Of a stretch of 64,000 nt of DNA, positions 47,698 through 55,775 are shown piece by piece (position 1 is the stretch's first letter; every line of letters begins with the position of its first letter). The DNA comes from Actinomadura sp. KC06 (GTDB lineage: Bacteria > Actinomycetota > Actinomycetes > Streptosporangiales > Streptosporangiaceae), in NCBI RefSeq assembly GCF_004348735.1, contig NZ_SMKT01000015.1, positions 1 to 64,000 of the forward strand, read 5' to 3'. Under the pieces are notes generated by a model. The model did no database searches and was not told the origin of the DNA. It saw nothing but the letters and a program-made list of their open reading frames with translations. Made by a program: the position numbers and the translations under genes.

Positions 47698-49040
47698 CAG
47701 AGCACCTCCTCCGCGAGCTTCATCAGGCGGCGATGGGCGGCGGCGCCGCGGCGTGCGGCCTCGTCCTGCGGGACGGTGACGAGCATGTCGTCGTCGACGA
47801 CCGTCCGCCCGCCGACGAGGAGGCGCTGCAGCGGCGGCGTCCGCCCGAACGCGAACGCGACGACCGGGTCGTCGACGGCGGCGTGGAAACCGTCCACCCG
47901 CCACAGCGCGATGTCGGCGAGCTTGCCCGGTTCGAGGGTGCCGAGCTCGTCGTCGCGGCCGAGGCAGCGGGCCCCGCCGAGCGTCGCCATCTCCAGCGCC
48001 TGCCGGGCGGTCAGCGAGGTCGGCCCGTACCGGGCGCGCTGCAGGTAGATCGCCTGGCGCAGCTCCCCGGCCAGCGGGACGAGCTCCGCCGACGCCGGCC
48101 CGTCCACGCCCAGGCCGACCGCCGCGCCCTCCGCGAGCAGGTGCGACACGCGGGCGATCCCGGCGCCGAGGCGGGCGTTTGAGCTGGGGCAGTGCGCCGT
48201 GCCGGTGCGGGTCTCGGCGAGCCGCTTGACGTCGGCGTCGTGCAGGTGGACGCAGTGCGCGAGCCACACGTCCGGGCCGAGCCAGCCGATCGATTCCATG
48301 TACTCGGCCGGGGTCATGCCGAACTGCTCTCTCGTGTGCTCCTCCTCGTCCAGCGTCTCCGCCAGGTGGGTGTGGAGCCTCACCCCTTTGCCGCGCGCCA
48401 GTTCCGCCGATCTCAGCATCAGCTCTTTGGTGACGGTGAACGGGGAGCAGGGCGCGACGGCCACGCGCAGCATGGAGCCGGGCGACGGGTCGTGGTTCCG
48501 GTCGATCGCGGCCTCGGTCTCGGCGAGGATCGTGTCGATGTCCTCGACCACCTCGTCCGGCGGCAGGCCGCCCTGCGACTCGCCCCGGTCCATCGAGCCG
48601 CGGCACGGGTGGAACCGGACGCCGATCTCCCGCGCCGCCTCGACCTCCGCGGCGAACAGGTCGCCGCGCCCCTTCGGGAACAGGTAGTGGTGGTCGGTGG
48701 ACGTGGTGCAGCCCGACTTGGCGAGCCAGCCGAGGCCCGCGCTCGCCGCACCGGCCACGACCTCGGCGTCCATCTTCGACCACGGCTTGTAGAGCGTCGT
48801 CAGCCACTCGAACAGGGTGCTGTCGACGGCCATGCCCTGGCTCGCCCACTGGTAGAGGTGGTGGTGTGTGTTGATCAGGCCGGGGGTGGCGAGGCATCCG
48901 CCGCCGTCGATCCTCTCGCCGTCCTGCGCGGGTGCCTTGCCAGGGCCGACGGCCGTGATCCGGTCGCCGTCGATGACGATGTGGCCGTTCGCGTACTCGT
49001 CGCCGGAGACGGTGACGACGTGCGCGTTCTCGATGATCAT
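47697..49040 (-). CDS. 8-oxoguanine deaminase
   Basis: A 447-residue amidohydrolase of the guanine/8-oxoguanine deaminase group. The metal motif is NTHHHLYQWASQG, followed by WLAKSGCTTSTDHHYLFPKG, VAVAPCSPFTVT, LHTHLAETLDEE, GTAHCPSSNARL and LGVDGPASAE. It releases ammonia and forms urate (from 8-oxoguanine) or xanthine (from guanine). Either feeds the enzymes encoded around it. The start at 49040 overlaps the Fe-S subunit stop (ATGA). Confidence 0.9.
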   Translation of the reverse strand: MIIENAHVVTVSGDEYANGHIVIDGDRITAVGPGKAPAQDGERIDGGGCLATPGLINTHHHLYQWASQGMAVDSTLFEWLTTLYKPWSKMDAEVVAGAASAGLGWLAKSGCTTSTDHHYLFPKGRGDLFAAEVEAAREIGVRFHPCRGSMDRGESQGGLPPDEVVEDIDTILAETEAAIDRNHDPSPGSMLRVAVAPCSPFTVTKELMLRSAELARGKGVRLHTHLAETLDEEEHTREQFGMTPAEYMESIGWLGPDVWLAHCVHLHDADVKRLAETRTGTAHCPSSNARLGAGIARVSHLLAEGAAVGLGVDGPASAELVPLAGELRQAIYLQRARYGPTSLTARQALEMATLGGARCLGRDDELGTLEPGKLADIALWRVDGFHAAVDDPVVAFAFGRTPPLQRLLVGGRTVVDDDMLVTVPQDEAARRGAAAHRRLMKLAEEVL

Positions 49041-49522
49041 CGCGCGGCCGCCTTCCGCTCCGCCGCCAGGCGCACCGCGTCCAGGATCTTCTCGTAGCCG
49101 GTGCAGCGGCACAGGTTGCCCGCGAGGGCCTCGCGGATCTCGGCGTCGGCCGGAGCGGGGTTCCGTTCGATCAGGTCGTGCGCCTGGACGATCAGCCCCG
49201 GCGTGCAGAACCCGCACTGGACGGCCCCCGCCTCCAGGAACGCCTCCTGGACGACGTCGAGCCGCTCGTCGCCAGGCGGACCCTCCGCCAGGCCCTCGAC
49301 CGTGCGGACGTCCCGTCCCTCCGCCTGGCCGGCCGCGACCAGGCACGCGCAGGCCGGAACACCGTCGAGATAGACGGTGCAGGAGCCGCATTCGCCCTGC
49401 TCACAGGCGTTCTTGGAGCCCGGCAGGCCCATCCGCTCGCGCAGCATGTAGAGCAGGCTCTCGCCCTCCCACACGTCGTCCACGACCTCGTGCGAGCCGT
49501 TGACCGTGACGTTCACGCGCAT
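49037..49522 (-). CDS. xanthine dehydrogenase, 2Fe-2S subunit
   Basis: A 161-residue two-cluster iron-sulfur protein. The N-terminal plant-type ferredoxin cluster is in NACEQGECGSCTVYLDG, with an extra Cys at PACACL. The second, C-terminal helical cluster uses GFCTPG and LCRCTGY. It relays electrons from the Mo subunit to the FAD subunit. The ATG at 49522 lies within the stop of the FAD subunit gene (TGATG). Confidence 0.95.
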   Translation of the reverse strand: MRVNVTVNGSHEVVDDVWEGESLLYMLRERMGLPGSKNACEQGECGSCTVYLDGVPACACLVAAGQAEGRDVRTVEGLAEGPPGDERLDVVQEAFLEAGAVQCGFCTPGLIVQAHDLIERNPAPADAEIREALAGNLCRCTGYEKILDAVRLAAERKAAAR

Positions 49523-50400
49523 CACGAAGCCTCCCTTCCGGTGGTCGCGGCCATGTGGTCGTTCCAGGCCCAGGCCAGGGTGCGGCGGGCCAGCACCGAG
49601 AGGGCGTGCCTGCGGTAGTCGCCCGTCCCGCGGACGTCGTCGATCGGCGACGCCGCGTCGGCGACCAGCGCTCCGAACCGGCGCGCCGCCGATTCCCGGA
49701 GCGGGCCACGGCCGTCCCAGTCCAGTTCCTGTCCGATGAATTCCTCGGCGGCCGGGGCGCGGAGCGGTGTCGGCGCGGCTGAGCCGAGGCCCGTGCCGAC
49801 GCGGCGCTCCGCCGGATGCAGCGCGATCGCGAACGAGCACACGGCGATCACCATCGCGTTCCGGGTGCCGATCTTGGCGAAGTACTGCGGGCCGGACGCG
49901 GGCGCCGTCCAGAACGCGCGGATCAGCTCGTCCGGTTCGAGGGCACTCCGCTTCACGCCGGTGAAGAACTCCGCGACCGGGATCATCCGGACGCCGCGCG
50001 CCGCCGACTCCGCCTCGATCACCGCGCCGGCGGCGAGCAGCGGCGGATGGCCGTCCCCGGCGGGCGACGCGGCGCCGAGGTTGCCGCCGACCGTGCCGCG
50101 GTTGCGGATCTGCGGCGAGCCCACCGTCCGGGACGCCTGGGCCAGGCCGGGCAGGCGCGCGCCGAGCTCCGTGATCAGGCGGGTGTACGGGACGGCGGCG
50201 CCCACGCGGAGCCGTCCGTCCGCCATGTCCCATTCGGCGAGCTCGCGGACCCTCGTCAGGTCGAGCAGCGCCTCCGGCCTCCGCGCGTCGAAGTTGATCT
50301 CGACCATGACGTCGGTGCCGCCTTGAAGGGGCAGCGCGCCCGGAAGTTCGGCCTTCGCGTCGAGCGCTTCTCTCAACGTCGCCGGTCGCAGGAATTCCAT
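49522..50400 (-). CDS. xanthine dehydrogenase, FAD-binding subunit
   Basis: A 292-residue FAD subunit. LPLQGGTDVMVEIN and NRGTVGGNLGAASPAGDGHPPLLA are the FAD pyrophosphate-binding loops of the CO dehydrogenase flavoprotein fold, followed by the C-terminal domain containing TGDYRRHALSVLARR. It reduces NAD+ with electrons from the Fe-S subunit. It lies 13 bases after the uricase stop. Confidence 0.94.
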   Translation of the reverse strand: MEFLRPATLREALDAKAELPGALPLQGGTDVMVEINFDARRPEALLDLTRVRELAEWDMADGRLRVGAAVPYTRLITELGARLPGLAQASRTVGSPQIRNRGTVGGNLGAASPAGDGHPPLLAAGAVIEAESAARGVRMIPVAEFFTGVKRSALEPDELIRAFWTAPASGPQYFAKIGTRNAMVIAVCSFAIALHPAERRVGTGLGSAAPTPLRAPAAEEFIGQELDWDGRGPLRESAARRFGALVADAASPIDDVRGTGDYRRHALSVLARRTLAWAWNDHMAATTGREAS

Positions 50401-50413
50401 CGCTCTCAGTTCC

Positions 50414-51283
50414 CTACTCCCAGGCGGACGCCGCGTGCGGCGCGTCGTCGTTGAGGACGGTGCCCTCGATCAGCCCGTACGGGCGGTCCGCCGCGAAGTA
50501 CACCTCGTTGTCGTTGTCCATTCCGAACGGCTCCAGATCGACCAGGAAATGATGCTTGTTGGGCATCGACAGCCGTATCTCGCAAAGCTCGTCTCGTTCG
50601 TCCAGTACCCGGCGGCCCATCTGGAACAGCGTCTGCTGGAGCGACAGGCTGTGCGTTTCGGCGAACGCGTGCAGCATGTGGTGGCGGGCCGCGCGGTAAG
50701 AGTCGTCCCAGTCGCCGGTTTCGGTGCCGCGGTGGCGCCATCGGGCGGTGACGGCGGTCGCGAGGACGCGGTCGTCGGTCGGGGCGAGCGTCGTGTACTC
50801 GTCCTGGATGAATCCGTGGAATTCGCTGCCGGTCGAGTTCAGGACGACCAGGTCTCGAAGCCCGGAGACGACGGATTCGGCGCCGCCGTCGCCGTCGCTG
50901 TGGATCAGCGCCGTCCGGATCTCACCGCCGTTCCGGACGAACGAATGCCCGCCCGCGATGCGATCCCAGGAGTACTCGTGGATCTCCACGCGGGCGTGGT
51001 TGATCGTCGGCTGGGAGTCCACGAAATGGCGGGCGAGCAGGAGCCCGAAGTCCTCGATCGTCTCGACGCCGTGCTTCTTGGCGAACGCGAACACGGTGTT
51101 CTTCTGGCTGTCCGTCGGCAGGACGGCCGCGTTGTCGCCGGTCAGGTGCGTGTCGGCCATCGCACCGGAGAGGGAGACGCTGACGTTCACGTCCTTGATC
51201 CCATGCAGCCCGCCGGAGCGCGTGACGCGGACGACGCGCGTTTCCGCCTTCCCGTAGCGGTTGGGGCCCAGCACGATGCCCAT
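50414..51283 (-). CDS. urate oxidase (uricase)
   Basis: A 289-residue cofactor-free oxidase turning urate and O2 into 5-hydroxyisourate. It is formed of tandem T-fold domains: NRYGKAETRVVRVTR at the start, LTGDNAAVLPTDSQKNTVFAFAK (the Thr/Asp region contacting urate and O2), LNSTGSEFHGFIQDEYTTL, and MPNKHHFLVDLEPFGMDNDNEVY. Length and spacing are standard. It sits four bases after the hydroxyisourate hydrolase stop. Confidence 0.96.
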   Translation of the reverse strand: MGIVLGPNRYGKAETRVVRVTRSGGLHGIKDVNVSVSLSGAMADTHLTGDNAAVLPTDSQKNTVFAFAKKHGVETIEDFGLLLARHFVDSQPTINHARVEIHEYSWDRIAGGHSFVRNGGEIRTALIHSDGDGGAESVVSGLRDLVVLNSTGSEFHGFIQDEYTTLAPTDDRVLATAVTARWRHRGTETGDWDDSYRAARHHMLHAFAETHSLSLQQTLFQMGRRVLDERDELCEIRLSMPNKHHFLVDLEPFGMDNDNEVYFAADRPYGLIEGTVLNDDAPHAASAWE

Positions 51284-51287
51284 GTCG

Positions 51288-51605
51288 CTAGCTCCCTCGG
51301 TAGGTCGAGTAGGCGAACGGGCTGATCAGGAGCGGGACGTGCAGATGCCGTCCGGGGTCGGTGATCGTGAACGCCACGGCGACCTCCGGGAAGAAGTCCG
51401 ACAGGCCGGACGTGTCGAACACCAGGCGGTACGTTCCGGTATTCAGCTCCGTGTCCCACTCCTTGATCCGGCCGTCGCCGTCGGTGCGGGCGGCGGCGAG
51501 TGTCGTCCAGCCGCCGCCGTCCGCGTCGCGCCGCTCCAGCCGGACGGTCGTCCCGGCCGCCGGCAGCCCCTTCGCCGCGTCCAGCACGTGCGTCGAAAGA
51601 CTCAC
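51288..51605 (-). CDS. 5-hydroxyisourate hydrolase (transthyretin-like)
   Basis: A 105-residue transthyretin-related protein. The N-terminal LSTHVLDAAKGLPAAG holds the catalytic His, and the C-terminus ends in the diagnostic YSTYRGS tetrapeptide motif (YRGS). It hydrolyses 5-hydroxyisourate to OHCU. It overlaps the decarboxylase gene by four bases. Confidence 0.95.
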   Translation of the reverse strand: MSLSTHVLDAAKGLPAAGTTVRLERRDADGGGWTTLAAARTDGDGRIKEWDTELNTGTYRLVFDTSGLSDFFPEVAVAFTITDPGRHLHVPLLISPFAYSTYRGS

Positions 51606-52057
51606 GATCTCCGCTCCCCCGCCAGCCTGGTCAGACGAAGATCCACGATCTTCGCGAGCTCCCTCCGGACGACGGCCCGCTCGGCCTCGGCGTCGTTGCC
51701 CAGGCGATCCCGGAGGTCGCCGAGCATCTCCGCGGCGGTGCGTCCCGTCGCGCAGATCAGGAACACGTGGCCGAAGCGGTCCTCATAGGCTCGGTTCCCC
51801 TCGATGAGGGCGGCACGCACGTCCGGGGCCGCGCCGTCCATGCCCGACTGCTCGGCCCGCGACCAGCCCCCCACGCGGTCGCCGATGCGGGGATGGGCGG
51901 CGAGGGCCTCCTCCACGTCGGGCCAATCGAGGTCGTCCAGCGCCGCGGCCCCGGCTTCGCGCAGCTCGGTCAGGTCGCGATAGCGCCGTCCCGCGACCGC
52001 CTTCACCCAGCGGCGGGACGCGCAGCACTCGAACAGGTCCGCTTCCGTGAACAGCAC
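51602..52057 (-). CDS. OHCU decarboxylase
   Basis: A 151-residue all-helical enzyme that decarboxylates 2-oxo-4-hydroxy-4-carboxy-5-ureidoimidazoline to S-allantoin. AAHPRIGDRVGG carries the conserved catalytic His and the HPRIG motif, and YEDRFGHVFLICATGRTAAEML is the second conserved block. It is the first gene of the purine operon, divergent from pucR across 111 bases. Confidence 0.94.
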   Translation of the reverse strand: MLFTEADLFECCASRRWVKAVAGRRYRDLTELREAGAAALDDLDWPDVEEALAAHPRIGDRVGGWSRAEQSGMDGAAPDVRAALIEGNRAYEDRFGHVFLICATGRTAAEMLGDLRDRLGNDAEAERAVVRRELAKIVDLRLTRLAGERRS

Positions 52058-52153
52058 CCGCGCCTCCCTCGTTGCATGCAGTACACACAGCCGCCCGTGC
52101 GGTGGTCGAGAGACAGGACGTCCGAACTGTGCTGCCGTTCGACCGCGACCCTT

Positions 52154-52167
52154 TGTAGGTTGCTACA
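52154..52167. promoter_or_regulatory. TGTAG-GTTG-CTACA dyad before pucR
   Basis: A five-base inverted repeat with a four-base spacer ends one base before the PucR GTG. It lies in the 111-base region that must hold promoters for both PucR and the purine operon, so it is a candidate operator. Confidence is modest because the arms are short. Confidence 0.4.
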
Positions 52168-52168
52168 T

Positions 52169-53677
52169 GTGAAGCTGCGCGCCCTGCTCGCCATGCCCGA
52201 ACTGCGGCTTGAGGTCGTCGTCGGGGATGACGCCGGGCTGGACCGGCCGATCCGCTGGGTCGTCACCACAGACCTCCTCCACCCCGGCCGCTACCTGCGC
52301 GGACGGGAACTGATCCTCACCGGCCTCGTCTGGCGGTCGGGCCCCGCGGACTCCGAGACCTTCGTCCGCGCCCTCGCCGACGCCGGCGTGTCGGGCCTCG
52401 CGGCGGGGGAGTTCGCCCTCGGCACCATTCCGGACGATCTCGTCGACGCCTGCCGCCGGCACCGGCTCCCGCTGTTCAAGGTCCCGGAGGACGTGGCGTT
52501 CGCGACGGTCACCGAGGAGGTCGTCCGGCATCTGTCCGGCGCCCGCGCCGCCGATCTGACCGCCGTCCTGGACCGGCACCGCCGACTCGTCGAGGGCACC
52601 GGGCTCGGCGCCGTCCTCGACCTGGTCGGACGCGACCTCGGCATGCGCTGCCACGTCCTGACCGCCACCGGGCGGCTCGTCGCCGGTCCGCGGCTGCCCG
52701 ACGCCGACGCCGCCCGGCTGGCCGGGGCCTTCCTCCGCGCGCCCCGCCTGCCCGAGTACGCGGCCGGTCTCGACGCGTCGATCTTCCCGGTCGGCGAGGG
52801 GGCCCGGAGCCGGGCGGCCGGCTGGTTCATCGCGTGCGAGGGCGACTTCGCCGACTGGCCCGCGGAGCGCCGCGCCCTCACGGGCGAACTCGCCGCCATC
52901 GTCGCGCTTGAGCGGGCTCGGCTGGACGACCGGCTGAGCGACGAGGGCCGCCGCGCCCAGGAGATCGTGACCGCCGTCGCGACCGGTGGCGGCGGGCTCG
53001 GAAACGCCGGTGAGCTGGAGCGATCCGGGTTGGCCGCCGGAGTCCCCGTGGCCGCGGTCGCCGCTTCGGGACGGGACGGGACGGACGCGGGCGAGCTGCG
53101 CACCGTCCTCGCCGAGATCCTTGCGGGTGCGCGGCCGATGGTCGGCCTGGTGGACGACGAGGTCATCGCCCTGGTCCCGGCGCCGGCCGGCGACGATGTC
53201 GCCGGTGCGATCGAGGACGCGCTGAACGCCCTGGCTCCGGGCCTCGCGGGCGGCGGTGCCGCGGTCGGAGTCAGCGGCATCGCCGAGGCGCCGGACCTGC
53301 GCGGCATCGTCGAAGAGGCCCGCCAGGCGCGCCGGCTCGCGGCCACCCGTTCTTCTCCCGTGTGCGTCGTCCGGCACGACGAGCTCGCCACTCATGTCCT
53401 GCTGCTGGCCAGCGTTCCCGATGACGTCCGGGAGATGTTCAGAGTGCGTCTCCTGGATCCGCTGCATGCTTATGACAAGGTGCACGGCGCCGACCTCGTC
53501 CGGACGCTGGAGACGTTCCTGCGGCATTCCGGGTCTTGGACGCGCGCCGCCGACGAGCTCCATTTGCACGTCAATTCGGTGCGCTATCGCATTCAGCGCG
53601 TCCAGGATCTGACCGGCCGCGACCTGTCGCGACTTGAGGACCAGGTCGACTTCTTCCTCGCCCTTCGGCTCGGATAG
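52169..53677 (+). CDS. PucR-family transcriptional regulator of purine catabolism
   Basis: A 502-residue regulator with an N-terminal PucR sensor domain (LEVVVGDDAGLDRPIRWVVTTDLLHPGRYLRGRELILTG, residues about 12-120), a central GGDEF-like region, and a C-terminal HTH (VRTLETFLRHSGSWTRAADELHLHVNSVRYRIQRVQDLTGRDL type). PucR proteins usually activate purine genes in response to allantoin-type metabolites. Divergence from the uricase/xanthine dehydrogenase operon supports this role. The GTG at 52169 follows the dyad; the protein starts directly with the conserved domain. Confidence 0.92.
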   Translation: MKLRALLAMPELRLEVVVGDDAGLDRPIRWVVTTDLLHPGRYLRGRELILTGLVWRSGPADSETFVRALADAGVSGLAAGEFALGTIPDDLVDACRRHRLPLFKVPEDVAFATVTEEVVRHLSGARAADLTAVLDRHRRLVEGTGLGAVLDLVGRDLGMRCHVLTATGRLVAGPRLPDADAARLAGAFLRAPRLPEYAAGLDASIFPVGEGARSRAAGWFIACEGDFADWPAERRALTGELAAIVALERARLDDRLSDEGRRAQEIVTAVATGGGGLGNAGELERSGLAAGVPVAAVAASGRDGTDAGELRTVLAEILAGARPMVGLVDDEVIALVPAPAGDDVAGAIEDALNALAPGLAGGGAAVGVSGIAEAPDLRGIVEEARQARRLAATRSSPVCVVRHDELATHVLLLASVPDDVREMFRVRLLDPLHAYDKVHGADLVRTLETFLRHSGSWTRAADELHLHVNSVRYRIQRVQDLTGRDLSRLEDQVDFFLALRLG

Positions 53678-53691
53678 GTGCGGACGAATCC

Positions 53692-54096
53692 ATGAGTCGT
53701 GTAGACGACCGGCCGTCCGGACGGTGGAGCGCGGCGATCGACGCCCTCGCCGCGAGCCTCGGCGCCCACCTCGGCCAGCGGGTGACCGTGGTGGGCTCGT
53801 CCCAGATCGAGGACGGGTTCTCCTGCCTCGTCCGAGGTCCGGAGCCGTCCGGGTCAACCCTCCAGATGGCGTGGGAGGGGGTGCTCGGTATGCAGTACTT
53901 CGAGGGAAAGCCGGACATCAGCGTGTCGCTGTTCCTGTACAGCCGGGGTCGCCGCCTGCGGCTGGACGACCAGCCCGGCAGCTACTTGGGAATCGTCTAC
54001 GAAGGCCCCTTCGACGGCTCGGGTACGTGGCGCGACATGGGCTGGCTTCAGGACGACTTCGGCGAATTCGACGCCCACGACCATTACGGCGGCTGA
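53692..54096 (+). CDS. hypothetical protein
   Basis: A 134-residue soluble protein with no family I recognise. It is Gly/Asp-rich with several beta-prone stretches (VTVVGSSQIEDGFSCLV, DISVSLFLYSRGRRLRL, LGIVYEGPFDGSGTW) and a charged tail (DDFGEFDAHDHYGG). There is no signal peptide or membrane segment. It starts 14 bases after pucR on the same strand and could be co-transcribed. The reading frame has normal high third-position GC, so it is probably a real gene. Confidence 0.65.
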   Translation: MSRVDDRPSGRWSAAIDALAASLGAHLGQRVTVVGSSQIEDGFSCLVRGPEPSGSTLQMAWEGVLGMQYFEGKPDISVSLFLYSRGRRLRLDDQPGSYLGIVYEGPFDGSGTWRDMGWLQDDFGEFDAHDHYGG

Positions 54097-54112
54097 CCAC
54101 ACCCACGGGGTT

Positions 54113-54973
54113 TCAGGACGTGTGGCGCAGGATGGCCGGGACGACTTCGTCCCACGTCCGCCGTGGAAGTTCATTGCCCATCCCGGAGACGGTCAGCAAT
54201 TCGGCACCGGGAATTTCGGCCGCCAGCGCCTCGCCGTTGCCGAGCGGGAAGAACGCGTCGTCCTCGCCATGGATCACGAGGGTCGGCGCGGAGATGCCGC
54301 CCAGGCGCTCTCGCCAGCGGGGTTTGCTGTCGAGGGCGGCGAAGACGGTCGCCATCTGATTGGCGCGGTGGGCCTTGCCCGGGTCGGGTGTTGCGGGCGT
54401 CCGGTCGTAGATCCGTTCGATGTCCTCGCGCGCCTCGTCCTCATCGAAGAACTTGCCGGAAAGATGGCGGGCGCTCTCGATCATGAAGGCGACCACGGAG
54501 GCGCGGTCCGTCCAGTCGACCTCGGGCGGGTTCATGAAGTGCGCCATCAGCTCGGGTGCGTGCTCGGGCAGGTCGGCGTCGTTAGGGCCGGGCGCGGTGG
54601 GCCTGGTGGCGATCAGCGTGAGCGTGGTGACGCGGGCGGGGTGGTCGAGGGCGAGGAGCTGCGCGATCCAGCCGCCGACGCCGAAGCCCACGACGTGCGC
54701 GGACGGCAGGTCGTGGGCGTCGAGCACCCCGGCGGCGTCCGCCACCAGGTCGCGCAGCGTGTAGGCGGGGGCCTCGGGGTCGGCGAACGTGGACCGGCCG
54801 GTGTCGCGCAGGTCGTACCGGACGACGAACCTCCGCAGCGCGGCGACGCGCCCGCAGAGGTCGTCGGGCCAGGTGAGCATCGTGTTGCCGATCAGCAGGA
54901 CGGGCGCGTCACCCGGATCGCCGAACGTCTCGGCGCACAGTTCCACCCCGTTGGCCTTGATGAATTTCTCCAT
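54113..54973 (-). CDS. alpha/beta hydrolase-fold protein lacking catalytic Ser and His
   Basis: A 286-residue protein resembling RdmC-type methylesterases or other alpha/beta hydrolases (IKANGVELCAETFGDP, then YDLRDTGRS, then ALDHPARVTTLTLI). Two triad residues are replaced. The nucleophile elbow reads G96-F-G98-V-G100 where G-x-S-x-G is expected, and the C-terminal GMGH motif reads GMGN (Asn267). The acid position (GEDDAFFP, about 238) remains. The gene is otherwise intact, so it may bind a ligand, scaffold, or use another chemistry. It lies 30 bases after the ClpN/HTH gene and may be in its operon. Confidence 0.8.
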   Translation of the reverse strand: MEKFIKANGVELCAETFGDPGDAPVLLIGNTMLTWPDDLCGRVAALRRFVVRYDLRDTGRSTFADPEAPAYTLRDLVADAAGVLDAHDLPSAHVVGFGVGGWIAQLLALDHPARVTTLTLIATRPTAPGPNDADLPEHAPELMAHFMNPPEVDWTDRASVVAFMIESARHLSGKFFDEDEAREDIERIYDRTPATPDPGKAHRANQMATVFAALDSKPRWRERLGGISAPTLVIHGEDDAFFPLGNGEALAAEIPGAELLTVSGMGNELPRRTWDEVVPAILRHTS

Positions 54974-55003
54974 GATGGGTTGGACTGCCCGGGCGTCCGA
55001 AAC

Positions 55004-55726
55004 TCATCCCTGCTTGGCCATGGCGTTCAGGGCCTCGGTGATGTTCGCCTCGGCGGCGGCCTTGTCGATGCCGAGATCGGAGAGGACGCCGGATCCGTCC
55101 TCGAACTCCAGGAGGGCGAGGAGCATGTGCTCGGTGCCGATGTAGTTGTGCCCGAGGCGGAGGGCCTCGCGGAACGTCAGCTCCATCGCCTTCTTCGCGT
55201 CCGCGTCGTACGGGATGAGGTCGGGGACGTCGTCCGCCTCCGGCGGAAGCGCGGCGGTGGCGGCCTGGCGGACGTCGTCGAGCAGGACGCCCTGCGCGAG
55301 GATCGCCTTGGCGGCGAGCGCCTTCGGCTCCGACAGCAGGCCGAGCACGATGTGCACGGGCCGGATCTGGTCGTTGCCCGCCGCCTTGGCCTCGTTCATC
55401 GACGCCATGACGACGTCGCGGGCCCGCGCGGTGAACCGGGAGAAGCCCTGGGACGGGTCGAGGTCGCCCTGCCCCTTCGGCACGAAGCGCTTCTGCGCCG
55501 CCTGCTTGCTGACGCCCATGCTCTTGCCGATGTCCGTCCAGGACGCGCCGGAGCGCCTGGCCTGGTCGACGAAGTGGCCGATGAGATGGTCGGCGACCTC
55601 GCCGAGGTGCTCGGCGGCGACGACGGCGCTGGACAGCTGTTCGAGGGCGTCGGTATGGACCTTCTTGATGGCGTTGATCAGGTCGTCGAGGCGGACCTGA
55701 CCGGTCGGCTGCACGGGTTCGGTCAT
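55004..55726 (-). CDS. HTH and Clp-N repeat protein
   Basis: A 240-residue protein joining an N-terminal helical/HTH part (about residues 25-85, with SGASWTDIGKSMGVSKQAAQKRF as the HTH) to two Clp R-domain repeats (about 95-145 and 170-235: RPVHIVLGLLSEPKALA and YIGTEHMLLALLEFEDG). It has no AAA+ module, so it is not a Clp ATPase. The ClpN repeats may bind a Clp partner or a degradation signal while the HTH binds DNA. Two 19-base palindromes start two bases upstream of the ATG, suggesting autoregulation and perhaps a leaderless transcript. Confidence 0.85.
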   Translation of the reverse strand: MTEPVQPTGQVRLDDLINAIKKVHTDALEQLSSAVVAAEHLGEVADHLIGHFVDQARRSGASWTDIGKSMGVSKQAAQKRFVPKGQGDLDPSQGFSRFTARARDVVMASMNEAKAAGNDQIRPVHIVLGLLSEPKALAAKAILAQGVLLDDVRQAATAALPPEADDVPDLIPYDADAKKAMELTFREALRLGHNYIGTEHMLLALLEFEDGSGVLSDLGIDKAAAEANITEALNAMAKQG

Positions 55727-55727
55727 G

Positions 55728-55746
55728 CGTCAACCATAGGTTGACG
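55728..55746. promoter_or_regulatory. palindromic operator 1 of the ClpN/HTH gene
   Basis: CGTCAACCATAGGTTGACG: eight-base arms with a three-base spacer, two bases from the ATG at 55726. It matches the second palindrome at 55756-55774 in both arms. Confidence 0.7.
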
Positions 55747-55755
55747 ATCGCCGTG

Positions 55756-55774
55756 CGTCAACCTGTGGTTGACG
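55756..55774. promoter_or_regulatory. palindromic operator 2 of the ClpN/HTH gene
   Basis: CGTCAACCTGTGGTTGACG has the same arms as operator 1, with only the three-base spacer changed. Centres are 28 bases apart. It ends two bases before the stop of the upstream reductase gene, so binding could also affect read-through from that operon. Confidence 0.7.
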
Positions 55775-55775
55775 A

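Noticed and set aside
51288-51605. The transthyretin-like gene could be read as a truncated longer gene because it is only 105 residues.
   Set aside because: That is the normal length for 5-hydroxyisourate hydrolase, with both diagnostic motifs present.
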